Source of the DNA: Pelagihabitans sp963710535
Lineage (GTDB): Bacteria > Bacteroidota > Bacteroidia > Flavobacteriales > Flavobacteriaceae
DNA: 64,000 nucleotides
Reading direction: 5' to 3'
NCBI GenBank assembly: GCA_963710535.1
Contig: CAVQAW010000010.1
Span: 248,001-312,000 of the forward strand
Part shown: positions 27,161 to 37,148 of the stretch, piece by piece
Position numbering within the stretch: the first letter of the stretch is position 1
Layout: each line of letters begins with the position of its first letter
Position numbers and translations under genes: made by a program
Notes under the pieces: generated by a model
The model's database searches: none
Seen by the model: the letters and a program-made list of their open reading frames with translations, nothing else
What the model was told of the DNA's origin: nothing

Positions 27161-28244
27161 CTTAGGCTAACAATGTATCTAGAAAAGTGCTGATGTAATT
27201 CTAAAACAAAAGATAAATAGTAAAATATTGGGTTAGCCATAGTCCGAAAAAAACTGCTGCTTTTCATGGGCGAACCGTTGGCCAACCATAACCAAGATAT
27301 GATCGAAACCATATATTCCACGTATCTATGTTTTTTTGCTTGGCTTGGTCTTCGCTGAGTTCGGCAGCGCTTGCGGAAATATAAACAGATTAAATAAAAA
27401 CTATCGTAAACCAAGTTTTTTGGACGATTAGACAGGAACTGCTAACCGAAAACAATGGCAGTCAATATCTGCAATTGCACCGGAGAAATCACTGGGACAT
27501 TGAAACCTTGAAATGGAAATCGAATAATACTGGAAAAATATCCGGCTTTAGGGAAACAAGGAGATCCGCTTTTAAAGTCCTCCTAATTCCAACCCCGAAT
27601 GATGCATCCCGTTGAGAAAGCGGAAATGGCTACGAAGCGAAACAAAATCTATTGAAAAATCATTATCGGGCATAACGTCTTGAAGGTAGAGGGGAATCAC
27701 AGCGAACATTTGTTTAAAAATGCAGAGGATACCTATATAACTTATTTTACGGATATTGACAATTTCAGACGGTAACGTTTTAGAAACCTAAAATCGCTTG
27801 GTGTAGATCTTATCTCCAATACGGATATCAGGAAAAGAATTGCTCAACTATATGAAGTGACGATGAATGGATAGTCAACTTTGAAATACTTTACAGAGAC
27901 TTTCTTTTCAATTGGCAGTCAAAAACCATACGCAATCGTAATTCTCGATTTTATGATTATGGGGGGGAGTTTATAAAGATTTGACATATAGCCAAGGAAG
28001 ATGATTCAATTAGATTATGAAAATTACAATCAGACCGAGGAATCACCTATATTTTTCCGAACTGGAAAAATCATATTGGTTGGAAGCTTTAAAAACCGAT
28101 CGAAGAAACAAAAACAAAATTAATAGCGTTGTCGAAGGATTTGATTAAAGAAACGAGGCACTAGCGAAGTAAATAACGAAAGCACACAACGGGCCATAAG
28201 TACGCAATCGACTTAATCCAAGGAATGAATTTAAATGCCAAGCC
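27161..28244. other. Decayed 1.1-kb stretch without an intact gene
   Basis: No ORF of plausible coding quality longer than about 60 codons spans this region. Short runs of protein-like sequence appear in changing frames between stops, as expected from gene remnants. The clearest remnant is listed separately at 27719-27984. Confidence 0.6.
27719..27984 (+). pseudogene. DUF6090-like gene remnant
   Basis: Pieces such as NAEDTYITYFTDIDNF, then NLKSLGVDLISNTDIRKRIAQLYEV and then FEILYRDFLFNWQSK can be read in order, but across a stop codon and at least one frameshift. The LKSLGVDLISN block resembles the central region of DUF6090 proteins, two intact copies of which flank this stretch. The assignment rests on visual resemblance only. 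Confidence 0.4.
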
Positions 28245-28673
28245 ATGAAATTAAAAACCACACTTTTGCTCTTCCTATGCAGTACAATGATTTGCGCACA
28301 ATCGGACCAGTTGGAGGGCGAATATTTTCTTCAGGCAGGGAGTCAGGACAATCACCTGATCGAATACAAATTGACATTACGTTCAGATGGAACATTTTTC
28401 TTTCATTCGTTTAGGGATCACAAAAAAGGGATTCCTTGGGTAGAAAATAAATACGGAAAAGGAATTTGGCGCGCGGAAGGCAAAGTGGTTTCCTTTTATA
28501 CCGACAAGGAAAAGGACCTTGATGAAAAACATACACTGGACTTCAGCAATTCCAAGGCGCATTTTGTAACAAAACCGGCTCGGGACAAAACCGAGCGGGT
28601 CATAAAAACAAGGCTCAAGTTTTTTGAATCGGAAATCTTTTGGATCAAGGGATTGGATATTACAAAGGCATAA
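28245..28673 (+). CDS. Secreted protein of unknown function, 142 residues
   Basis: A signal peptide (MKLKTTLLLFLCSTMICAQ) is followed by a beta-rich domain of about 120 residues with a lipocalin-like feel: LEGEYFLQAG, LIEYKLTLRSDGTFFFHSF, GIWRAEGKVVSFYTDK. No catalytic motif is visible. The pattern of a size-restricted G-x-W strand and short beta strands resembles small secreted lipocalin-like proteins in Bacteroidota, but I cannot assign a family. Confidence 0.7.
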   Translation: MKLKTTLLLFLCSTMICAQSDQLEGEYFLQAGSQDNHLIEYKLTLRSDGTFFFHSFRDHKKGIPWVENKYGKGIWRAEGKVVSFYTDKEKDLDEKHTLDFSNSKAHFVTKPARDKTERVIKTRLKFFESEIFWIKGLDITKA

Positions 28674-28838
28674 AAAGGTATGGAACGACACCGATAACGA
28701 ATTGTTTGGGGATTTTCCACTCGGAAAATCCAACCATTATTTCTAAGTTTAGGGTGCAACGGGGAATTTTGGCAGGTTTTCTAAGCCAAAACCATAAAAA
28801 CCAAGCCGTTTTGCTTCAATTATACCAACCCTAGACCC

Positions 28839-29645
28839 GTGATCAACTTCTTTCGTAAAATCCGCAAACAACTAGCAGACGCCAATAAGCCATTTCAATA
28901 CATGAGGTATGCCATTGGGGAGATCGTACTTGTCGTCATCGGAATATTGATTGCACTTTCCATCAACAACTGGAATGAGGACAGGTTGGAGCGGCGACAG
29001 GAAAAGGCCCTGCTCAACCAATTAAAAACAGAATTCTCCATGAATCTTTCCCAGCTGGAGGATAAGATAGCCGTGAAGGAAGAATTGATACATTCCGTGA
29101 TGCGCTTATTCCAATATATCGATCACCCGGTGTTTCGCAATAAAGACAGTATAGAGTACCATATTGGCCGTACCTTTCCCTTCTCCACATTCGATCCCAT
29201 TGTGAACGACCTTGCGAGTTCGGGCAGTTTACGGCTTATCAGAAGCGACAGTCTGAAATTGCTGCTTTCGCTATGGACATCAAACATCAAGGATGTACAG
29301 GAAGATGACCAGGCCTGGAAAGCGTATCGCAATGAAAACTACGTTCCCTTTTTAGTCGCGCATTATCAGCTAAGGACCATCAGACAGAAAGCTTTTGTAT
29401 CCGGGGTGTTGGAAAAATACCTGATCGATGCCAAGGATCAGGAAGTACCCATAACCGAGGAAGCCATTGGCGTCTCTAAATATCAAGCCGATTTTAACGA
29501 CCTTTTTGATCAACCCGATTTTGAAGACCACCTCGAACGCGCGATAACCACCAATAGGTTCGCGCTTTCACAATCCTTGATTTTAAAGGCCCGGATCATG
29601 GAAATCCTGGACATCCTCGAGAAGCAATTACAAGACAACCCATGA
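28839..29645 (+). CDS. DUF6090 family membrane protein, copy 2
   Basis: A 268-residue protein with a GTG start. The N terminus INFFRKIRKQLADANKPFQYMRYAIGEI and the membrane helix ending ALSINNWNED match the DUF6090 signature and copy 1 at 26071. The helical C-terminal region contains NDLASSGSLRLIRSDSLK, the family's central block. The topology suggests a short cytoplasmic tail, one membrane helix and a periplasmic helical domain. The stop overlaps the ATG of a 43-codon ORF. Confidence 0.85.
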   Translation: MINFFRKIRKQLADANKPFQYMRYAIGEIVLVVIGILIALSINNWNEDRLERRQEKALLNQLKTEFSMNLSQLEDKIAVKEELIHSVMRLFQYIDHPVFRNKDSIEYHIGRTFPFSTFDPIVNDLASSGSLRLIRSDSLKLLLSLWTSNIKDVQEDDQAWKAYRNENYVPFLVAHYQLRTIRQKAFVSGVLEKYLIDAKDQEVPITEEAIGVSKYQADFNDLFDQPDFEDHLERAITTNRFALSQSLILKARIMEILDILEKQLQDNP

Positions 29646-29773
29646 TCAAACTCATTCGATACATCCACAACGGCTTTGCAATGGCCTGGGTTCCCTATGA
29701 ATTTAGGGTAAATGTAACATTCACGCATTGCGGTATCGATATATTCACGCTTACGGAAACAACCGAAGGTTGA
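29642..29773 (+). CDS. 43-codon ORF coupled to the DUF6090 gene, possible gene start remnant
   Basis: The ATG overlaps the DUF6090 stop (ATGA). The first residues, MIKLIRYIHNGF, resemble the DUF6090 opening (MIKFFRKIR), but the sequence then diverges and stops. It could be the start of a third, lost family member or chance. Confidence 0.25.
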   Translation: MIKLIRYIHNGFAMAWVPYEFRVNVTFTHCGIDIFTLTETTEG

Positions 29774-29863
29774 AAAACAATCACCTTATCTTGTCCAAAG
29801 TATTTGGAGGGATGTGATGAACCAAGAAAATAAAGACCCAAAAAACCAATGTAAAAAAAATGA

Positions 29864-31084
29864 GTGAAAAGTAAACCGTTGTCCAAACCCGTCGCCCTAT
29901 CCAATCGGATCGAACTGCTTGATGTCTATAGGGGATTCGCCATTTTTGGAATATTCGTAGTGAATATTGTCATTATGAATTCGACCTTTTTGAACCAGGA
30001 CGAGTTTGCCAAACAATGGACCGCCCCCATTGACCAATATAGCGAAAGGATCCTGCAACTGTTCTTTTATACCAAGTTCTTCCCGATATTTTCCCTGCTT
30101 TTCGGACTGGGAATTGCCATGCAGGCATTAAAACCCATGACGTCAACGAGTGATTATTTCTCCTTTTTTGCAAGACGCATGTTGATCCTGTTCCTGATCG
30201 GGGTTTTCCACATCCTGTTCCTGTGGTCGGGCGATGTGCTGAACTTGTATGCCTTATTGGGCCTCCTGGCGACCATATTCATCCGCATTCCCAATAAATT
30301 CATCCTGGGATTGTCCCTGTTCTTTTTATTGTTCCCTTTTTATGACAGCCTGTTCCAATACCTGTTCGATCTACTCCAATTCAGGCCGGAATCTTACCTG
30401 AGTGACTACGACGGGGCCACAGTGAACCACCTGATCCGGAAAGGCAGCTACCTCCAAGGCATGGCATTGCGAACCCATGAATATATGGCCAATGTACCCA
30501 TGCTTTTCGGGTACCTTGGTCCGATAGCCCTTTCCATGTTCCTGCTGGGCCTGTACTTGGGCAAGAACAAAATTTATGGCGATCTGCAAACCTTTGTCGG
30601 GCAAATAAAGAAACCGGTTTTGGTGCTTGCCGTGATCTCCAATCTCTACAGATTGTTATTCCTGTTCGTTTTGCCCGGTTATGGGTTCTACTCCAATGCC
30701 GATGTGCGTCCCTACCTCATAAAAGCGATGATCGTCAGCGATGTGATGATGGGACTTTTCTATCTATGGGGTATTGGCTGGCTTTGGTACCATACAAAGT
30801 TCAAGGGCTTGCTGAGGCCTCTCAAATATGCAGGGAGAATGGCACTGACGAATTACATTGCCCAAAGTGCCATTGGCCTGCTACTATTTACCTCACTGGG
30901 TTTTTCTCTTTACGAGACCCTGAGCCCTGCCGAGACTTTGTTGACTGCCATTGCTGTTTTTGTTATACAGGTAATTTACAGCAAGATCTGGTTGCACTAT
31001 TTCAACTACGGACCCTTGGAATGGGCGTGGCGATGCCTGACCTACAAGCGCTGTTTTCCGTTGAAGAAATTGAAAAAAAACTAA
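29864..31084 (+). CDS. DUF418 (YeiB-type) membrane protein
   Basis: A 406-residue polytopic protein with a GTG start. The N-terminal RIELLDVYRGFAIFGIFVVNI motif and the histidine- and tryptophan-rich segments such as GVFHILFLWSGDVLN are typical of DUF418/YeiB proteins, as is the C-terminal GRMALTNYIAQS followed by GPLEWAWRCLTY. About ten membrane helices are apparent. DUF418 proteins are related to acyltransferase-3-type membrane proteins and are thought to be transporters or membrane acyltransferases. Confidence 0.9.
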   Translation: MKSKPLSKPVALSNRIELLDVYRGFAIFGIFVVNIVIMNSTFLNQDEFAKQWTAPIDQYSERILQLFFYTKFFPIFSLLFGLGIAMQALKPMTSTSDYFSFFARRMLILFLIGVFHILFLWSGDVLNLYALLGLLATIFIRIPNKFILGLSLFFLLFPFYDSLFQYLFDLLQFRPESYLSDYDGATVNHLIRKGSYLQGMALRTHEYMANVPMLFGYLGPIALSMFLLGLYLGKNKIYGDLQTFVGQIKKPVLVLAVISNLYRLLFLFVLPGYGFYSNADVRPYLIKAMIVSDVMMGLFYLWGIGWLWYHTKFKGLLRPLKYAGRMALTNYIAQSAIGLLLFTSLGFSLYETLSPAETLLTAIAVFVIQVIYSKIWLHYFNYGPLEWAWRCLTYKRCFPLKKLKKN

Positions 31085-31248
31085 AGGGCCCTATCGCGAA
31101 TTAAAACCAGTGCCCATAAATGTCTGAGCATTCACGAAACCCTGAAAATTCTTGTTGTCCCTAAAACACATGGGTTGGTTGAAATTCCTGCTTGCGGAAT
31201 TATTGGTAAATCACATTAGCGTAATGCTTAGCTTAAAATCCTATTCCT

Positions 31249-31575
31249 ATGAAGAACAAAATACAGCTCCTTCATCCTGCCGGCAAGAAAGCGGTTCGGA
31301 TGCAGGTGGAAAAATACGAAATCATTAAAAATGGTTTGCTCACCCACTTGAAAACCTATAGTAGTGCAACACATGGTGAATTGCTGAACGTATTGCGCGA
31401 AACCCTGGCCAAAAACGGAACGCAATTCCAGGGCTCCATCGAATGGCATATGGAGTAGGTGAAACTCGACCTGGAAGCCCGGAAAACAATAGTCAGATCG
31501 GCCACCAAAAAAACCGACCTATATACCATTGGATCGATAGATGTAGCCGATGGAAAGAACAAACTAGAGCAATAG
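31249..31575 (+). pseudogene. DUF6958-like gene with an in-frame TAG
   Basis: Residues 1-69 (MKNKIQLLHPAGKKAVRMQ to GSIEWHME) are followed by TAG (31456-31458). The same frame then continues VKLDLEARKTIVRSATKKTDLY to a second stop at 31573. The segment W-x-ME-x-VKLDLEARK is a continuous conserved block in the family as I remember it, so the TAG interrupts it at one codon. It is either a nonsense mutation or a sequencing error. The family resembles a small winged-helix protein. Confidence 0.6.
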
Positions 31576-31638
31576 TCCATTTGAACTAAAACAAAGGTTC
31601 GTTATCTTTATGCAAGCCCAATTTAATTCCGATGACCC

Positions 31639-32460
31639 ATGAAAGATTTCGAATTGTTTGAACCCAAGACCTGGCTGGAGCTACAGGAGTACCTGTTCAA
31701 GGAAAAAGACAAAAAAATCGATCGGTTTAGAACCCCCTATGCCTATATGGGGGTATCCAACGCAGCATATGGCTTGGAAACCAGTCTGCAAAGATTGGGC
31801 AGAATACCTTCGAAAGTAGAGGGCACCATGGTCAGGAATTTTCAAAAATACTCCCCGATCAACACCTTGATCGATGATTATAACAATTTTTGGAACTGGT
31901 TGTCACTGGGGCAACACCATGGCCTTCCTACAAGGCTTATCGACTGGACGCATTCCCCGAATGTTGCCCTACATTTTTTAACGGAGGATATGGGCACTTA
32001 TGATGTAGACGGTGCCATTTGGATGGCCAATTATATCGAACTTAGGGACAATCTGCCAGAGGAACTTAAAACCCCTATCCTGAGTAGGGGCAACTATTCA
32101 TTTAGTTCGATGGAACTGAAGGAAATCATCGGCAATTCCATTGAGGAACTATACGATTTTTCAAACAGGAATTCGAATGCCATGGTGTTCTTTGAACCCC
32201 CATCGATCGACGACCGGATCATCAACCAATTCGCCCTATTTTCGTTCATGCTCGACCCGGATTCCAATCCGTTGGATTGGCTTAAGAACCATCCCCACGC
32301 CTTAAAAAAAGTAATCATTCCGGCTTCCTTGAAATGGGAAATCAGGGACAAGCTCGATCAAGCGAATATTACGGAACGGATCATATACCCCGGCCTGGAG
32401 GGCATTTCAAAATGGCTAAAACGTTGGTATAGCGACAAAAACAAAATCGGGAAATTATAA
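31639..32460 (+). CDS. FRG domain-containing protein
   Basis: A 273-residue soluble protein. The FRG core includes FRTPYAYMGVSNAAYGLETSLQR, then LSLGQHHGLPTRLIDWTHSPNVALHFL, the most conserved stretch. FRG domains (named for Phe-Arg-Gly) are of unknown biochemical function and occur in phage, toxin and defence contexts. Here the third motif residue is not Gly in a strict FRG string. It stands alone between a broken DUF6958 gene and a small membrane protein. Confidence 0.85.
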   Translation: MKDFELFEPKTWLELQEYLFKEKDKKIDRFRTPYAYMGVSNAAYGLETSLQRLGRIPSKVEGTMVRNFQKYSPINTLIDDYNNFWNWLSLGQHHGLPTRLIDWTHSPNVALHFLTEDMGTYDVDGAIWMANYIELRDNLPEELKTPILSRGNYSFSSMELKEIIGNSIEELYDFSNRNSNAMVFFEPPSIDDRIINQFALFSFMLDPDSNPLDWLKNHPHALKKVIIPASLKWEIRDKLDQANITERIIYPGLEGISKWLKRWYSDKNKIGKL

Positions 32461-32533
32461 CGCGTTTCATGCAGCTCGAAATTCAAATTTTCCATGAAGC
32501 GTTTAACCATAATCCATTTTAAACAATTAAGCC

Positions 32534-32854
32534 ATGGAAAAACTAAAAAAAATAAGGGTATTTCCCTTCGCAAAATTTCAAGCATTGCTAATGGCAATGC
32601 TGGGACTGTTGGCGGGGATATATTATTCATTTGGCGGATTGCTGGTTGATGGCCTCGTAAGTTTGGGCTGGATCAGCTCTTCCGAAACCCCGGGATTGAG
32701 TTACGGTACCGTTCTGGCCTTCGGGGCGTTGATCGGTATGCCCTTGATAGCCGCTGCCGTTGGGTTTGTGGTAGGGCTCATGGAGGCTGTTTTATATAAT
32801 TGGACCGCAAAATGGTTCGGGGGCATCAAAATCGATTTTATCCTATACGGCTAA
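32534..32854 (+). CDS. Small membrane protein with two helices, DUF3566-like
   Basis: A 106-residue protein. It has a short basic N terminus (KKIRVFPFAKFQALLMAMLG), two hydrophobic segments (about 15-37 and 60-88), and a C terminus ending KWFGGIKIDF. The pattern resembles small membrane proteins annotated DUF3566 or just hypothetical in many bacteria. It has no catalytic residues. It is 60 bases upstream of the glycosidase-like lipoprotein gene. Confidence 0.7.
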   Translation: MEKLKKIRVFPFAKFQALLMAMLGLLAGIYYSFGGLLVDGLVSLGWISSSETPGLSYGTVLAFGALIGMPLIAAAVGFVVGLMEAVLYNWTAKWFGGIKIDFILYG

Positions 32855-32914
32855 CGTCATTTTTATGAAACCGATCAAGACTCAGGTAGAAAAAGACATC
32901 TGCAAATCGATACC

Positions 32915-34441
32915 ATGAAAGGCACTAAAACCAAAACCATCAAATACTTGATATGCTGCTTGTTGTCACTAGGCATAAAGGCCTGTGGCCCCGACCCAAA
33001 AAGAACTTCGGTAACGGAATCCACTACATTGGAATTCCGATCATCGAACCAAAAACTGCAGGAGGCATTCTACTGGGCCAAAAAAAAGGCCTTGTCCTAT
33101 GCTCACGACGACTCCGACCCAGTTGGGTATTGGTACGAGGCCGCACTTCCCAATCGAGAGGCATTTTGCATGAGGGATGTTTCCCATCAGGCCATTGGCG
33201 CTGAAATCTTGGGACTGGGAAAACACAACTACAATATGTTCCTCAAATTTGCACGGAACATCAGTCAAGAAAAAGACTACTGCACCTATTGGGAAATCAA
33301 CAGATATGATAAACCTGCCCCGGTCGATTATGAAAACGATCAGGACTTTTGGTACAACCTGCCCGCCAATTTCGACATCGTGCAAAGTGGCCTTCGGCTT
33401 TACCAATGGACCGGCAACAAGGACTACCTGACCAACCCCGATCTCAATGCCTTTTATGAGCTGAGTATGAAGGAATACATCGACCACTGGGATTTGGCCG
33501 ATGATAAAATATTGGGCAGAAATCGGATGATGCATCTCAAAAACGATCGGGCCAATAGCAGGTTCGGCACCAATCGTGGCATCCCTACTTACAATGAAGG
33601 GGGCAGGGGTGAAACCTTGCTCGGTATCGATATGACCGCTTCGATGATTGCCGCTTACAAGGCCTATTCAGAAATATTGAAACTCAATGGTGTATTGAAC
33701 GAATCGGAAGCATATCATCAGAAAGCATTAAGAACACAAGAATTCTTGGAGTCATTTTGGTGGGATGCCAAAAAACTGGAATACCGTTCCATATACTATT
33801 CCGATGGGTCGTTCGATTATTTTTGGGTCGGGGAACAGCAAGCCTTTCTTCATTATTTGATCTATTTCGACGCCATTGCTGATGAGGGAAAAAAGATGAA
33901 GATCGTCAACGATTATGAGGAGAACTTCGACCGGTTGATCGTGGAATTGAAGTCGTATCTCCCCATCATCTTTTATGAAAACGGGAAATCCGAAATCGCC
34001 GATGGAATGATCATTGATCTCTGTAGCCCTGAAAATCAACGTCGCGACTATCCGGAAAATTCCTTTACGGTCATCGAACATATCACGCGGGGGTTGATGG
34101 GAATCGATGCGGATGCGTCTTCGAACAGCTTTTCAACGGAACCAAGATTGGCCAAAGAGGCCGATTGGGCAGAACTGAAGCATGTGCCGCTGGTTTCCAA
34201 CAAGGTTTCGGTAAAGCATCTCGGTCGTTCTTTGACCATGGCCAAGAATGAAAGCGGGGATAGTGTTCATTGGACCGCCAAAATACCCGGTGTTCATTCA
34301 TTTTTGTTCCTCGATGGGCATAAGACCGATTGTAGCATTGGGGGTACCGACCAACATGCCTATTCGTATCTTACCCTTACCCTTAAGGCCGGCGAATCGG
34401 CCACCGTATCCATTGACCCACCAGCAATTGAGAAATTGTGA
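32915..34441 (+). CDS. Six-hairpin glycosidase-like lipoprotein
   Basis: A 508-residue secreted protein. The N terminus (KTKTIKYLICCLLSLGIKAC) fits a lipoprotein signal with Cys near residue 24. The main domain looks like an (alpha/alpha)6 toroid: repeated helix pairs with aromatic-rich turns such as NREAFCMRDVSHQAIGAEILG, FWYNLPANFDIVQSGLRLYQWTG and DYFWVGEQQAFLHYLIYFDAIADEG. A small beta-rich C-terminal domain follows (about 400-508). Acidic residues in MRDVSHQ, FDIVQSG and ENSFTVIEH are candidate catalytic residues. I cannot assign a CAZy family; glucosidase, rhamnosidase-like and unsaturated glucuronyl hydrolase-like folds share this shape. Confidence 0.65.
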   Translation: MKGTKTKTIKYLICCLLSLGIKACGPDPKRTSVTESTTLEFRSSNQKLQEAFYWAKKKALSYAHDDSDPVGYWYEAALPNREAFCMRDVSHQAIGAEILGLGKHNYNMFLKFARNISQEKDYCTYWEINRYDKPAPVDYENDQDFWYNLPANFDIVQSGLRLYQWTGNKDYLTNPDLNAFYELSMKEYIDHWDLADDKILGRNRMMHLKNDRANSRFGTNRGIPTYNEGGRGETLLGIDMTASMIAAYKAYSEILKLNGVLNESEAYHQKALRTQEFLESFWWDAKKLEYRSIYYSDGSFDYFWVGEQQAFLHYLIYFDAIADEGKKMKIVNDYEENFDRLIVELKSYLPIIFYENGKSEIADGMIIDLCSPENQRRDYPENSFTVIEHITRGLMGIDADASSNSFSTEPRLAKEADWAELKHVPLVSNKVSVKHLGRSLTMAKNESGDSVHWTAKIPGVHSFLFLDGHKTDCSIGGTDQHAYSYLTLTLKAGESATVSIDPPAIEKL

Positions 34442-34524
34442 TGGCGCATGGCCCATACCCTATTGTAAAAATCGATACTTTTAAAGAAGTCGATTATCCA
34501 TTCATGTTATTGAAGCCAAGTATT

Positions 34525-35791
34525 ATGAACAAGAAAATCATCCTTGCTTTACTCCTACTGATCCAAATCCCATTGTTGGCACAGCAAACCGTACTGCGCG
34601 CCAAAACCTTGATCGATGGCACGGGGAATACCATTTCAAATCCCACCATTGTCATCGAAGGCAACAAAATAATCTCTGTGACCCCCAACGGGAATATCCC
34701 AAAGGGGGCCACAATCATTGATTTGGGAGATTATACCCTCCTGCCCGGCCTGATAGACATGCACGTTCACCCCAACCTCAGTGTCAATGAGTATCAGGCA
34801 AACCACCTCAAAGGATCATCGGCAAAAAAAGCTCTGGTGGGGTTAAAGGCAGTTCAAGATTTGCTACAGGCCGGTTGGACCACTGTAAGGGTTGCCGGGG
34901 ATGGTGATACAGGTTATGCCAACATGGAAATTAGAAATGCCATCAATCAGGGACTCTTTATCGGGCCGCATATCTTCGGCGCCGCACATTACATCTCTGT
35001 CACAGGTGGTGGCGGGGATATCAATTTTATGTCCTACGAACAAAAAACAATTGCTGACGGCCTCGTCGTTGATGGGCCTGAAGAGATAAGAAAAGCGGTT
35101 CGAAATGAAATAAAATATGGCAGCGACTGGATAAAACTGTTGGTCACGGGTGCATTTATGAGTGCCGGAGACAACCCCAATAATGTGCATTTCAGTGAGG
35201 AAGAGTTGAAAATGGCCGTGGAAGAAGCATCGCGCCGGGAGGTTCCGGTGATGGCCCATGCCCATGCGGCCGAAGGCATCAAGATGGCTGCCAGGGCGGG
35301 GGTGCGCACCATTGAGCATGGTTCCTTCATCGATGAGGAAGCGATGGATTTGATGATACAGCATGGCACTTGGTTGATTCCAACCTTTTCCGTCCGCAGT
35401 TATTATGAACAAACCGAAGATGAATCGCTTCAGAAAGCCAGTGATCTGAATAGGAAATCCAAGGACGAGATTTATAAAAAATTCCAAACTAGCCTTTCAA
35501 AAAGGGGTGAAATTTGGCCTGGGCACCGATTTTGTGGGCTGGCCTGCCGCCTACTCTGCTACTGAATTTGAGAGTTACCTAAAAATTGGGTTTACGCCCA
35601 TGCAGGCCATTGTATGTGCGACGAAAACCAATGCCGAAATCTTAATGAGGGAACATGAAATAGGAACGGTGGAGGTAGGAAAACTGGCCGATATCATTGC
35701 CGTTAAAGGCGACCCTCTTAAAGACATCACAGAACTGCAAAGGGTGAAGTTTGTGATGATTGGGGGCGTTATTGCAAAACATGAAAAATAA
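34525..35791 (+). pseudogene. Imidazolonepropionase-like amidohydrolase, frameshifted
   Basis: A secreted metal-dependent amidohydrolase (signal peptide from ATG 34525, MNKKIILALLLLIQIPLLAQ). Metal ligands are visible in DMHVHPN, the carboxylated-lysine region KYGSDWIKLLVTGAF, and MAHAHAAEG with IEHGSFID. The last ligand, GTDF, is in a different frame: the upstream frame ends out of family at 35565, while 35510-35791 continues correctly. One extra base near 35488-35495 would account for it, since removing one gives FQTAFQKGVKFGLGTDF. It is either a broken gene or a sequencing error. Confidence 0.75.
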
Positions 35792-35875
35792 CGATTTACC
35801 GTAGAGACCGGTAGAGCGATGCCATTGGAGGGGAAATGAAACTTAGAAAGCGACAATCTGATCAAAAAATACAAT

Positions 35876-36115
35876 ATGAAAACAATGACATGCAAACAAT
35901 TGGGTGGGGCCTGTGAAAAGGCATTTCATGCCAACACCTTTGAGGAAATGGCCGAAATGAGTAAAAAGCACGGCATGGAAATGTTCCAAAAAGGAGATAC
36001 GGCCCATCTAAAAGCGATGAACGAAATGCAGGAACTGATGAAATCGCCCGACGCGATGAAGGCATGGTTCGAAAACAAAAAAAAGGTTTTCAATGCCCTT
36101 CCAGAAAACGATTAG
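35876..36115 (+). CDS. DUF1059 family small protein
   Basis: A 79-residue soluble protein. MKTMTCKQLGGACEKAFHANTFEEMAEMSKKHGMEMFQKG is the family signature, with a CxxxxGxxC pair near the start. The remainder is a helical segment. The function is unknown. It occurs singly in many bacteria, including flavobacteria. It overlaps the start region of the next ORF in a different frame, but the PD40 gene proper begins at 36145, 29 bases after its stop. Confidence 0.85.
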   Translation: MKTMTCKQLGGACEKAFHANTFEEMAEMSKKHGMEMFQKGDTAHLKAMNEMQELMKSPDAMKAWFENKKKVFNALPEND

Positions 36116-36144
36116 GGCCTGCACAGAATGTCAATACCAATGAA

Positions 36145-37097
36145 ATGAATTATTCTTTATATCTATTGATGACGTTCCTCCTCTTTCAATCCCTTCAAGG
36201 ACAAGAAAACCCCTTGGTTGAACCTGTATTGGAGGAAATGGTCGAATACACCAATATCCGCGATTTCACCAAGGCAACCAATAATGTCGAGGCTTATATC
36301 AGTATTCAGAGTCCTACGGCCGATCTCTCGGTATTGGCCAAAATCATTAACACCAATGGTGAATGGGGCCAGCCCGAATTGATGCCGTTTTCCGGGCAAT
36401 ATATAGATTTGGAACCCATGCTTACAGATCAAGATCGTCGGTTGTACTTTGCCTCGAACAGACCTATGGACAGTACATCAACTATGCCCAAGGACTTCGA
36501 TATTTGGTATGTGGAAAGGGAACAGGTGAATACTCCTTGGAGCAAACCGATCAATGTGGGGGTTCCGATCAACAGCGAACACAACGAGTTTTACCCTTCC
36601 TTGGCCCAGAATATGAATTTATACTTCACCAGTGATCGACCCGGTACATTGGGGTTGGATGATATTTTTATGGGCGTTTGGAACGGGACGACTTATGAGG
36701 CCCCCATTTCCCTGGGGGAATCCATCAATACGGAAGGCTACGAATTTAATGCCTTTGTCGCTCCAGATGAAGAATACCTGATCTTTAGCGGATATGACCG
36801 GGAGGATGGCTCTGGAAGTGGCGATTTGTATATCAGCTTTCGGGACGAAACGGGTAAAATGGGGGCCTTCAACCAATATGGGAAAGGAAATCAATTCAAA
36901 ATTTATGGATTATTGTCCATTTGTAGATAACAAGAACAATTGCTGTATTTTACCAGCAGGCGCAGTGCGATAGAGCGGAGTCTTGGCCTTAAGATCAATC
37001 GGGGATGTTCAAAAAGGAGCTTCAGCGTTATGAGAACGGACAGAGCAGAATTTACAGGGTCGCGATCGATTTGAACGCCTTGAACCCCAATCATTAG
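36145..37097 (+). pseudogene. PD40 (WD40-like beta-propeller) protein broken by several frameshifts
   Basis: A secreted protein (signal peptide MNYSLYLLMTFLLFQSLQGQ) with PD40-type repeats: DRRLYFASNRPMDS, MNLYFTSDRPGTLGLDDIFMG and DEEYLIFSGYDREDG. The expected C-terminal blocks lie downstream in shifted frames: NMGKEINSKFMDYCPFVDN (frameshift near 36870), YFTSRRSAIERSLG (near 36945) and KELQRYENGQSRIYRVAID to a stop at 37095 (near 37010). The first shift is explained by one extra A in TTCAACC. The open part ends in an unrelated tail. Such proteins are often TolB-like or carbohydrate-related envelope proteins. Confidence 0.72.
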
Positions 37098-37148
37098 CAA
37101 ATAGGGAAAAGAACGGATAATTCCATTGTTTTCTTAATAGGAGACCCG

